A stretch of DNA of 64,000 nt. Source: Craspedostauros australis. Taxonomy: Eukaryota; Bacillariophyta; Bacillariophyceae; Mastogloiales; Achnanthaceae. The notes beneath the pieces were generated by a model. The model was not told the DNA's origin. It searched no databases and saw only the letters and a list, made by a program, of their open reading frames with translations. The DNA is taken from the NCBI GenBank assembly GCA_026770025.1, contig JAMXDE010000024.1, positions 558,001-622,000 of the forward strand. The letters are read 5' to 3'. Positions within the stretch are counted from its first letter, which is position 1. Each line of letters begins with the position of its first letter. This document shows, piece by piece, positions 1 to 9,498 of the stretch. Position numbers and translations under genes: made by a program.

Positions 1-351
1 CCCTCGAGTCGAGTCGTGTTTCTTGCGCGGCGAGAATTTCCACGTCTGTGATGGCGCCACGCGCTCTGGCGTACAGAGCCTTCGCACAAGCTGTTCGCAT
101 TCTGCGCAACGTGCACAAAGGCAGCTCTCTGGTGGCCATGGGCGGGTGTAATAGATCGTATGGCGTGGTGTTGAAGCCCCGAATCAATACCCGTGCATTG
201 TTGTTCTTGGGACACATAAAAGAATAGGAATCTTGTGCATGGCAGTGTCTGCAAGTGGTGCCAGCAAGAGAAGCACAGCAATAATACAACAGCAACCTCT
301 GTCCCCGGCAGTAGTACCATAGAGAGAAGCGGAGCAAGGCAACAAGGCAAC
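1..351. other. Upstream region of the TM9SF gene, no supported gene
   Basis: No gene is supported here. A 58-codon ATG-initiated frame (51-227, plus strand) exists but has no recognisable motif. The stretch from 235 to 351 is open in the TM9SF frame, but it encodes low-complexity residues ahead of an obvious signal peptide, so it is read as 5' UTR. Confidence 0.4.
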
Positions 352-2304
352 ATGCTGTCCTCACTCACGCGAGCGATCTTGGCTGCCCTCGCTGCGGCGC
401 AATGCGCACAGGCCTTCTACATCCCAGGCGTCCAGCCGGAGGAGTTCAAGAAGGGCGAGCCGGTGCATCTCAAGGTGAACTCACTGACATCCATCCGTAC
501 CCAGGTGCCGATGGATTACTACCATCTCCCATTCTGCCAGCCCAAGGGAGGCGTTAAGATGGCCTCCCAGAACCTGGGAGAATTCCTCACCGGCAACAAG
601 ATCCGGAACAGCCCGTACGTGATCAAGATGCTCCAGAAGTCCTACTGCAGCAGGCTGTGCCAAGTCGAGCTCTACAAGGACAACGTCAAGCGCATCGTCA
701 AGCACATCAAGCAGGATTACCATCACAACTGGATCATCGACAACCTCCCCTCCGCTTCCATCATGCGCGATATCAGCGGAAGCGAGAAGAAGCACTTCTC
801 CGGCGGCTTCCCCATCGGCTTCGTCGACCGCAAGTCCAAGGATCCCTACATCTTCAACCACGTCAACATCCAGCTCGACTACCACCAGCCTGATCCAACC
901 ATCAAGGCCTACCGCGTCGTGGGCTTCTCCGTGGAGCCGGTCAGTGTCGCCCACACATTCTCCGGAGGGTACGAATGGGATGGCAAGGAGGAGGGCGGGC
1001 TCACCAAGCCCCTCGAGACATGCACGCCGAACGCCCACGTGAGTCCTGACCGGGTTCAGAAGGGCCAAATCGTAGAAGAGAATCAGAAGATCCTCTTCAC
1101 CTACGACGTCGTCTGGAAGGAGAGCCCCGTCGCGTGGGCCTCGCGTTGGAATGTCTACCTCTCAGAGGATAACCTCGTCCCATCACAGGTGCACTGGTAC
1201 TCCATCGCCAACTCTATCAGCACCATCATCATCTTCCTTGTGATCATGGCCGTCATCGTCGTTCGAAACTTGCGTGATGACAATGATTCCCAAAATACTG
1301 AGGCTGGCGACATTGACAAAGCGATGGACGAAGCGACGCACGAGAGCGGTTGGAAGGTGTTGCACGCCGACGTCTTCCGCCCACCACAAACCAGGCCAAT
1401 GCTGTACTGCGTCTTCGTCGGTACCGGATCACAGCTGGGAGTGACAGCCCTGATCTGCATCGTCCTCTCCGCCTTAGGCATCCTCAATCCATCCAGACGC
1501 GGATCCCTCTTCACCGCCATCCTCGTCTACTTTGCGTTCTGCGGCATCGTGGCTGGATACGTCAGCAGCCGTCTCTACCAGTCATTCGGAGGCAGCGACC
1601 GCCAGCGCTGTACCGTCCTCACGGCCACCGTCTTTCCAGGTACTGCATTCTCCATCTTCCTCGTCTTCAACGTCATCCTCTTCTTCCTTCACTCCACCGC
1701 TTCAGTGCCGGTCGTGACAATCGCCGTCCTCGCCTTGCTCTGGTGCGGAGTCTCCATGCCGCTCGTCTTCCTCGGGGCATACTTCGGATACAAGAAGGAT
1801 GCCATCGAGTTCCCAACCGTCACGTCCACCGTCGCACGTGCCATTCCGCCACCGCGGCCAGTCTTCAACCCAACCCACGGAATTTTCGTGGCCGGGATCA
1901 TGCCATTCGCCGCCGCCTACGTCGAGCTCTTCTTCATCATGTCCAGCCTGTGGATGGACCAGTACTACTACGTCTTCGGATTCACCCTCATCGTGTACCT
2001 CATCCTCATCTTGACATGCGCCGTGGTCACCATGCTGGTGGTGTACTCCCAGCTTCATGCCGAGAATCATCGATGGTGGTGGCTCGCCTTCTTCGCGCCA
2101 GGATCCACCGCGCTGTACATCTTCCTGTACAGTGTGTTCTATTTCCGATCGCTGAATGCATCCGGGATGCTCATCACCTACTTCCTCTACTTCGGCTACA
2201 TGTTCCTCATCAGCATCTCCATGCTGTTGGTGCTCGGTGCCGTTGGCGTCCTCACATCGTTGTGGTTCATGCGCAAGATCTACGGCACGCTCAAGGTGGA
2301 TTAG
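352..2304 (+). CDS. Transmembrane 9 superfamily protein (nonaspanin/EMP70)
   Basis: This encodes a 650-aa nonaspanin, a multispanning protein of the Golgi and endosomes involved in sorting of membrane cargo. The frame is open from 235, but the ATG at 352 is preferred because it starts a clear signal peptide (MLSSLTRAILAALAAAQCAQA) followed by FYIPGV, a typical mature TM9SF start. A lumenal domain of roughly 270 residues follows, then a first membrane segment (ISTIIIFLVIMAVIVV), a cytosolic loop containing the family-typical HADVFRPP, and a C-terminal block of about eight more hydrophobic helices. The protein ends in LKVD, matching the KxD/E COPI-type Golgi-retention signal known for this family. 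Length and architecture are normal and no intron is needed. The downstream neighbour is convergent. Confidence 0.93.
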   Translation: MLSSLTRAILAALAAAQCAQAFYIPGVQPEEFKKGEPVHLKVNSLTSIRTQVPMDYYHLPFCQPKGGVKMASQNLGEFLTGNKIRNSPYVIKMLQKSYCSRLCQVELYKDNVKRIVKHIKQDYHHNWIIDNLPSASIMRDISGSEKKHFSGGFPIGFVDRKSKDPYIFNHVNIQLDYHQPDPTIKAYRVVGFSVEPVSVAHTFSGGYEWDGKEEGGLTKPLETCTPNAHVSPDRVQKGQIVEENQKILFTYDVVWKESPVAWASRWNVYLSEDNLVPSQVHWYSIANSISTIIIFLVIMAVIVVRNLRDDNDSQNTEAGDIDKAMDEATHESGWKVLHADVFRPPQTRPMLYCVFVGTGSQLGVTALICIVLSALGILNPSRRGSLFTAILVYFAFCGIVAGYVSSRLYQSFGGSDRQRCTVLTATVFPGTAFSIFLVFNVILFFLHSTASVPVVTIAVLALLWCGVSMPLVFLGAYFGYKKDAIEFPTVTSTVARAIPPPRPVFNPTHGIFVAGIMPFAAAYVELFFIMSSLWMDQYYYVFGFTLIVYLILILTCAVVTMLVVYSQLHAENHRWWWLAFFAPGSTALYIFLYSVFYFRSLNASGMLITYFLYFGYMFLISISMLLVLGAVGVLTSLWFMRKIYGTLKVD

Positions 2305-2694
2305 AGTGAGCAGTGTCGAGTAAAGTTGGTCATGTGCATGCATATGGATGAATACTTGTAGAATGTAATGAATGAAATAGTATTGTAGATGTTACAATTG
2401 GAAGGCAATCCACTGGAATTACGCGCCTTCCACAGTGTGTAGATCATCACATATGGAATCGATTGAACCACACCAAGCTCATGCATCAATGTCCAACAAC
2501 ATTCAATGAGCCAGACAGTGAAGTACGAGGAAATGATGAACCATCGTAAAGGCGAGGAAAGTACACTATGTACAACGTAATAGAATAGAAGGGAGTGCTA
2601 TGATTCGATGGTGCGGAGCGAAGCATGATAGACGATTCATCTCTCCCTTCTCCTGTGTATGGAAGTGATGGCTTATGATTCGTACTCTAGTACT
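2305..2694. other. Convergent intergenic spacer
   Basis: This is AT-richer sequence between two convergent genes, presumably both 3' UTRs. Nothing else was recognised in it. Confidence 0.5.
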
Positions 2695-3540
2695 TCAGGG
2701 TACTTGGAGATCGGTTTGAGGTGATCTATTCACCAGTTTTCTTCGTTTGTTTTCGCCGCCGACGTTGACATTACCACACATGGACGTCTCTGGAACATAC
2801 GAATACACGGTCGGAGGAGCATTTTCGTCACTCTCTGGCCGTGCAGTGATCAATGGAGCGAGATCATTGATCGTGCCCTCGTTGGCAGGCACTGACTTGG
2901 CGAAGCAAACGATCTTGACATTGTCTGGGTCGGTGAGCCATCTGATCATCAAATTCAATGATCGAAGTCCGACAGCAGTGTCAACTGCCCATTTCAGCAA
3001 GAGGTTGGCAGGATCTGCGTGTTTGTCATCATCCGCGGTCTCGATTGCAATCTTTCTGGCCGCCGTGGTCTCGTCCACGATGTCTTGCTGTTCTTCGTTG
3101 GTTAGATTGCCGTTTCGCAGCATTTCCATCACGCTCTTCTCCACCACCGAGTCTTCCAATTCTCTGTCCCAGAACGTGGACTTCTCGAACAGCTGCGCAA
3201 GTTTGATGGCATTGAAGAACCTCTTGAACACAATGATGGGCATGGATCCCCAGTGTCGGAGCTCCTTGTTCTTCTTCGCGAGCGCGACCACATCGTCGAA
3301 TGCCGTCTTGAAAGTTTCGTCATCGCGATGCAGTTCCTTCATCCGTTTTGTGAAGATCTCGAAATTAGTTGCATTGTCGGCGCGGAGGACGCTCATCTTG
3401 AGTTCCTGAAAACCTGGTGTGGTCTTGAGCAACGAGAACTCGGTCGGTGGCAATTTTGCAGACGTAGCCGCATCAATTCCGGTTGTGCCGATCGACATCT
3501 GGCTGTCCATGTTCATGTCCATTTCTGTGTCCAGGCTCAT
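2695..3540 (-). CDS. Hypothetical protein, 281 aa, acidic and helical
   Basis: An intact ATG-initiated frame encodes 281 aa of no family I recognise. The N-terminus is methionine- and aspartate-rich (MSLDTEMDMNMDSQMS). The middle reads like a soluble, largely helical domain with regular charged and hydrophobic spacing (for example KRMKELHRDDETFKTAFDD). The C-terminus carries a basic cluster (NKRRKL) that could be a nuclear localisation signal. There is no signal peptide, membrane segment or cysteine cluster. It is convergent with the TM9SF gene and divergent from the ATPase gene, from which it is separated by about 650 bases. Length and biased composition favour a real gene over a chance frame, but this is inference; transcript evidence is not available here. 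Confidence 0.6.
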   Translation of the reverse strand: MSLDTEMDMNMDSQMSIGTTGIDAATSAKLPPTEFSLLKTTPGFQELKMSVLRADNATNFEIFTKRMKELHRDDETFKTAFDDVVALAKKNKELRHWGSMPIIVFKRFFNAIKLAQLFEKSTFWDRELEDSVVEKSVMEMLRNGNLTNEEQQDIVDETTAARKIAIETADDDKHADPANLLLKWAVDTAVGLRSLNLMIRWLTDPDNVKIVCFAKSVPANEGTINDLAPLITARPESDENAPPTVYSYVPETSMCGNVNVGGENKRRKLVNRSPQTDLQVP

Positions 3541-4192
3541 GTTAAGTGATTGCTGTTGTTGATGACAATGATGCTATGGTGCTGTGGTGCTGCTGGTGAT
3601 CTCACTTGTCTGTTGTGATGCGCTCTTGTTTTGTGGTTGACTGGATCAAGAGTCGAGCATCGCTCTCTGGAAAGAGGCAGTGGAGCATCGTGGAGAAGTT
3701 ACATACTCCCCAGAGTCGATTGGGCCATTGCTTCTTGTGATCGAGTCAGCATTGGCATGGTTGCGATGAAATCCGCAAGTGTCGGAGGGATGTTGTGTCC
3801 TTCCACGCTGTCGCGGGTCTTGGTCGTTGCTGTCGGTTTTGGGAACACGATTGTGTTCTTCTTTCTTCGATTTTGTGCACCGTGTCAAACTCCAACACGA
3901 TCCGCAAATCATTTCGTGACGAATCTCGACCACTCGGGACAAGATTGGAAACGTCTTGCCTTCGTCGGTTGGATACGTGCACAGGATCCAACGACCACAG
4001 AATCGTATCTTTCTTCTCGATGAGGACGAGTTGCTATCCTGTAACATGTGTTGTTGTCTCCTTGCGTCGTACGATCCACTGACGCATTGCCACAGAGTGC
4101 GCACTATTGCATTGGAATGCCATGATGTACACTGTTACCAGCACCAGCAGCATCACATCACATCACATCACATCACATAACACCTTGTCTCC
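3541..4192. other. Divergent intergenic region, possible shared promoter
   Basis: This separates the divergent hypothetical gene (-) and the ATPase gene (+). Overlapping frames of 130 aa (3631-4023, +) and 152 aa (3646-4104, -) lie here. They overlap each other and carry no motif, so neither is called. No promoter element could be assigned with confidence. Confidence 0.4.
4151..4175 (+). repeat. (CATCA)5 tandem repeat
   Basis: Five consecutive CATCA units lie just upstream of the ATPase start codon, probably in its 5' UTR. It is a simple microsatellite. Confidence 0.85.
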
Positions 4193-6658
4193 ATGCCAAC
4201 CACCATCCTCCTTCGCTCTCTTCAAGTCGTGACGTTGATTGCATTGCCCCATTGCGCTACATCGTGGCAACGTTCCACAACGAGACTTGCGCATTCGTCG
4301 GCTCGCAGCGCGTTCATTGCCTCGTCGCAACATCGATCCACTGCGCTCTTCGTCAGCACCAGCAACAACGGTGACAGCAGCGACAATAGCAACGGCAACG
4401 ATAATAGAGACTCCAAGAAGAGCAGGACGATGGGACGCGGAGAGTACTACAAGAACAAATACGGACGCGGCGGCGGCGGACGAGGTGGAGGCCGCGGTGG
4501 TGGTGGCCGTGGCAGAGGCCGTGGCGGAAGAGGAGGCGGGTATCAGCGGCGTGACAATGATTCCTACAACAACAGTCGCGGCGGCGGCTCCTTCGAAGAT
4601 CTGCGCAATCTCTTGCGCAACCTAGATTCTCAATCGTACGGAGCCTACCACGATCTCGACACGCCATTGAATGGCAACGGTTGGTCCTTTCCATCGCCCG
4701 GATTCCATTTCTACGTGGAACGTGCGCAGAGCGATCCGTTCGCCGCGCCCACGCGGTGTCGCGTCGTGATTCCCGTGACGGACTTTCCATCTCAGCTCTT
4801 TCGCAACAACCCGGTCCGCGCCATGGCATTGTCGGACTACCTTCTGCGATCGATCCACAGCAAGTGTCAGCATCTTGGAGCGGATCGGGCGCTCAACAGT
4901 GGCGGCGGCGGTGGACGAGGTGGTCGTGGTGGCGGCGGCGGTTGGAGTGGTCCAAAGGGTGGGAACATCCAGATCCTGGAACCGTGCCAGCATGTCTTGC
5001 AGCAAAGCGCGGTGCAGATGCAGAATGATGGGAAGCTCGTCGTCCAATTCTCCGTTGGGCTGCCCGCGAGAGGCAGGACCATCCTGGGTCGTGAGGCCGA
5101 TACCATCCTGTGCTCCACTCTGCCGTCGTTGGTGTGGGACACCCTGCAGTATTCCTGCCACGACCGCAACCGTCTCCAGAACTTCGTCGAGTCCGTCGAA
5201 GATCAGGTGTGGCTGCAACAACAGCTCAAGTCCAACAACCTCGTCGGCTTTGTCAAGAACGGAGCCATCCTTCCGAGGCAGTCGGGTGTCGACGACCGCC
5301 CGTTGATGCCACCTTCCAAGGCGGTTCCATTCCAGACCCCGGACTCGTTGAAGGCATCCTTCACGCTGCCCAATTCCAAAGTCACGATCGAGGGCATGGG
5401 CATTCCAGCTGGCATCACTCTGATCTGCGGTGGCGGCTTTCATGGCAAGTCCACCCTGTTGCAGACCTTGCAGCTGGGCATCTATCCCAAGATACCAGGC
5501 GATGGCCGAGAGTACTGCGTCATGTCTCCCGAAACCTACAAGATCCGTTCGGAGGATGGACGGTACATCCAGGCGGTGGACATCTCGCCCTTCATCACCA
5601 ACCTTCCTTTCCAAAAGGACACCACCAACTTCTCCACACCAGACGCCAGCGGAAGTACCAGCCAGGCAGCCAGCATCGTTGAGGTAAGCAAATGGGTTCC
5701 GGAGGATGCTGTATCTTGCTTCTGTGCCAGGCGTTTCATGGATGCACTCTTGTGTCTTCTATCTACGAGTGCGGGGTGAATGCGGCGTTTGTTGGGTCTG
5801 GATACAACTCGAATTCCTCTTCATGCCGTCGCATTGATGGCCTTCAATTCGATACAAGCGCGAGTGCTCACACTGACATATGCTGCATGCCGTTCGCTCG
5901 CAACTCTACTTCATCGATCTTCCCATGACGCTGTCCACTGCCGACTGTCGATCATCCAGTCTGTCGAGCTCGGCGCCGACGTCCTGCTGATGGATGAAGA
6001 CACGTGCGCCACCAACTTCATGATCCGTGACGACAAGATGATGCAGCTCGTCGCACCCAACAAGGAACCCATCACGCCCTTCATCCACACCGTGCGATCG
6101 CTCCATGATGACTTCAAAGTCAGCTCCATCCTCGCAATCGGTGGTGTCGGCGACTACTTCGATGTTGCTGACACCGTCCTCATGATGGATTCGTATCACT
6201 GTCAGGACGTCACGCAACGCGCCAAAGAAATCGTGCAGCAGAGCAAGCGCAAAGCAGCAGATGACGCGCAACCGCAGGAGCAACAGCACAACGTCAAATA
6301 CCACAAGACCAAGCAGCGCATCGTCGACGTATCGCAATTGGATGCAAACGGGAAGGTCAAGGTCCTCAATCGAAACACGATCTCGTACAGCGACACAGAG
6401 TTGGACTTATCCTCCGTGGAACAGATCGTCACCAAGGCGCAGACCGTCGCCATCTCGAAGGCGTTGCAAACATTGGCCAAGACTTCGTCTGCCAATGCCA
6501 TCCGGGACGTCGTGGATCAGCTCGATGCTTCCATGGATACGAATGGTCTGAATGTTCTGGCGCCCACCGAATGCAATGGTGGCATGGCTCGTCCACGCAA
6601 ACTGGAGATAGCTGCATCGTTGAATCGATTGCGGCGCGCAAAATCCATCCACCAATAA
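4193..6658 (+). CDS. Predicted ABC-class ATPase (MRB1590-like) with RGG-rich N-terminus
   Basis: Two exons (4193-5683 and 5960-6658) encode 729 aa of the ABC_ATPase family (Pfam PF09818), found in bacteria and, as MRB1590, in trypanosome mitochondrial RNA editing. The P-loop GGGFHGKST is near residue 413. The signature-like block GSTSQAASIVE ends exon 1, and splicing joins it in phase to SVELGADVLLMDEDT, the Walker B region, followed by CATNFMIRD, a hallmark of the family. The first 60 residues look like an organellar presequence (hydrophobic ALPHCATSW, then Ser/Arg/His-rich). Residues of about 82-121 are a dense RGG/RG box, and a second Gly/Arg-rich stretch follows near 236-259; both suggest RNA binding. 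It probably acts on organellar RNA, but this is inferred from MRB1590. Its 3' end is convergent with the polymerase kappa gene, 124 bases away. Confidence 0.88.
5684..5959 (+). other. Spliceosomal intron in the ABC-class ATPase gene
   Basis: The donor GAG|GTAAGC and acceptor ATCCAG|TCT flank 276 bases that contain stops in the coding frame. Removal is phase 0 and restores the family motif (IVE followed by SVELGAD), which supports the exact junctions. Confidence 0.9.
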
Positions 6659-6782
6659 ATCCACAGGCGGAGTACTCAGAATGAAGTGTTACATAATACT
6701 ACAAATAGAGAGATCTACCATATACTTTTTCTGACGCCATGGCAGGAATGGAAGAAAGATATCCAGTCTACTCGCGTGCACT

Positions 6783-9337
6783 TTAAAGAGTTGCGAAGAA
6801 ATCGGTCATGTGCTGCCGTTTTCTCTTCTTGCTGTTTGTCCCGTTCCTCTCATTTGTTTGAAGCGTTGTGCATTCATTCCCGAGGCAATCGTCGATGTGA
6901 CGATTGATTTGCGCGTTGTTCATGGAGTGCAATGCTTTGTGGCAGATGGGGCAGGAGCTGGTCTCACGAATGTCGTTATTCTCGCTGGGACGTGGCTGCT
7001 GTATTGGCGCTTGCGTTGGCACTGTAGACGCTACCGTGCCACGCTTCCGAAGGCTCCCACCTCCGCTGCTCATACCCATGCTTTGCGTTTTGCATCCCTT
7101 TGCGAAGAAGCGTTGAATGGTTGCGGGTTGCTGCTTTGGATGTCGAAAGTTCGAGCATCGAACACCCAATAATCGAAGCTCGAAAGTGCTTGCGTGCTTC
7201 TTCGTCTGCTGCTGTCGCAGAACAGATAGCAGATCCACAACGATCGGCACAATGTCCTTCGCATCCTGCATGGCGATCGGCACCGTCCTGCATTTGCTCA
7301 GCACATCGAAGGTGTGCAGCTTGACCTTGAGCGTGATGGTCTGCGCCCATAGATCCTTCTGCTTCATCGCTTGGCTCAGCGATTGCGTGATGTCTTCGAG
7401 CTTGATGAGAATATCCGTCCACGACTTGCCTGAAGAAAAGGTGCGCTCCTTCGAGATGCCTTTGCGACTGCTCCCCTCATCGTGGCTGCCATTCGTGACA
7501 CAGCCTTGATCTTCCGATCCCACTTCATGACTTGCAATGGCCAGCGAGGCACGCAGCAAGGACTTGCGAGTGGCATTGTGAAAGAGACAATGGACCAGCG
7601 CCCGTTTTGCGTAGAGCTGTTGCACCGTCTCGATCTGCAGAGCCCGCAGCATCTTTTCTGTGACCCTTCCAATGCCCGGGACCTTTCTGGTTGGCATCGG
7701 ATGAAGGAAGGCGATTGTGCTGTCGGGACTGACGACACATTGGCCGTTCGGTTTGTTGCGGTCGCTGGCGATCTTTGCGAGCATGGTGTTGGGCGCCAAT
7801 CCGGCCGAGCAGGTGAGGCCGCCGGTTGCGATCTGCACACGTTTGCGCATGTCTCGGACCACTTCCGATGCTGCTTGGAGAGCGATGTTTTGCGGGAACC
7901 GAGAGAGGGGATGTAGGTCGCAGTCTGTTGTCTTAATAGTTGCACCTGCGTGTGTGCTTGCAGTAGAGCCGCGGTTGCTGGCTTGTGAGGTATCAGAGCG
8001 AGTTTGGTTTGAGGGCATTGGTTCAACGGGCTTCTTCGTTTGTTGCTGTTGCTGTTGCAGTTGGCGCGCGATATCTTCATGTGCATGACCATCCAGATAG
8101 AGAGCAACGTACGGGCCGATATCCAAGTACGCTTCGTCCAATGAGTACGACTTCATGTTGGGATCGAACTGAGCCATGATACTCGTGACGATCTCCGATT
8201 TCTGTTTGTAGAGCGGGAAGTTGGCCGGCACATGGATCAAGCGCTCCTTGCCATCGCTGAGTTCCTCCACGAGCTTGTCGCCGATCCATCCCGCCATGGC
8301 GGATCGCACACCGTAGCGCCTCGCAGTATAGTTCGATGTGAGGAGCATTCCGCTGCCAACGCAGCATGGTTTGGAATCCAGCTCGGGTCTACATTCGTGC
8401 GTTTGTGTATCATCGACGGTGACGGCAAAGCGAAGTACGAGTATGGTATTGCGCTGGGTCTGTGAGTACATTGTATAGTATAATATAATACATATATATT
8501 CATGATTTGTACGTCGGCGAATACAGACACACTGATGATACCTGTACGATCGCAACCCCTTTGCAATCGCGTCACTCCTTCATCCACTTGTTCGCTCGCT
8601 CACCTCGACAGCAGCTCACACGCCATGTAGAACATGTCCATATCCACCACCACCTTGGACGATCTCGCACAGCGGGTCTTCTGCAATCGATCCACGTGCG
8701 GTTGCAACTCGTCCTCCACGCGTCGCAATTCCGCAGGCGTGATCTGGGCCTTGCGTTGCAAGAGCTTGCGGATGCGACGATTGACCTGCTCGTCCCGTTT
8801 GCGTTGCTGCAGGATGTACTTGGAATTGCCAGACTCGCGCAGAATGATGGCATCGATGCGCGATCGGTCGATGTTGTCCATCCCGGCCTTGTCCGACGCG
8901 GCGATCACCAGGGCTGAGGCTGTGGCCGAAATGTCTTGTTCTCCACGATTTCCGCCAATGCATTCCCCGTGCACTTCCTCTTGCTCCTCGTGTTGTCCCT
9001 CTTCCTCCTCCTCCGTCTGCACATCTTCGTCTGATTCGTCACCATCGTCACGTTCGCTCGTGCGCTTATGTTCGAAGGCACCATGTTTGGGAGAGCAGAT
9101 TGTGGGAGATCCACTCATTCGGTCGTCGGTCCTGCTTGATGCCTTCGTCGTCCCTGTTGTCGCCGTCATCGTCATCCCCATCGTTGTTGATCTGGTTGTG
9201 CTTGTGGTTGGGTGAAAGGTGGGGATCATCTTCATCTTCTTTGTGCAGCTTGTTGTCGCAGTTGTATGTACGTACACATGTGCGCGTGTTGTGCCGTTCA
9301 CTTCCGTTGCGTCTTGTATTTGTTGCGTTGGTTTCAT
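6783..9337 (-). CDS. POLK: DNA polymerase kappa (Y-family translesion polymerase)
   Basis: Two exons on the minus strand (9337-8604 and 8388-6783; 215-nt intron with GTGAGC donor and TGTAG acceptor) encode about 779 aa. Exon 1 carries the pol-kappa-specific N-clasp (DKAGMDNIDRSRID, QVNRRIRKLLQRKAQIT) and the first catalytic block VVVDMDMFYMACE. Splicing yields CELLSR-PELDSKPCCVGSG. Exon 2 continues with the palm (ARRYGVRSAM), the catalytic YSLDEAYLDI, the helix-hairpin thumb (KVPGIGRVTEKM) and the little finger (KERTFSSG). Near the C-terminus is a UBZ-type zinc finger (CPICHKAL...HIDDC), then a basic stretch and a PIP-like ending (RQHMTDFFATL) comparable in form to the KxxLxxFF end of animal pol kappa. 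It bypasses minor-groove DNA lesions. The acidic N-terminus is low-complexity and the exact start codon is uncertain. Confidence 0.9.
8389..8603 (-). other. Intron in the polymerase kappa gene
   Basis: A 215-nt phase-2 intron has a GTGAGC donor (from 8603 downward) and a TGTAG acceptor ending at 8389. It is AT-rich in the middle (8470-8505). Splicing joins the catalytic MDMFYMACELLSR block to PELDSKP, as expected for the palm domain. Confidence 0.88.
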
Positions 9338-9498
9338 CGCGTTGTTTTTCCTTGTTGTTCACTCTTTCGACATCTCGGCATCAAGTTTGTACAATTTCTG
9401 TTCCACGTTCTCATGTAGTCCAACGAATCACATCCAATCATAGACTTCGTGTTATGTCTAGATCGTACAGAGACTTCGAACGCCAAAACAAGAAGAAG

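Noticed and set aside
481-2343. Long minus-strand frames opposite the TM9SF gene
   Set aside because: They are antisense shadows of a real, well-conserved gene; their protein sense is low-complexity.
4622-5614. 330-codon minus-strand frame opposite the ATPase gene
   Set aside because: It lies wholly within exon 1 of a recognised gene, on the other strand, with no motif of its own.
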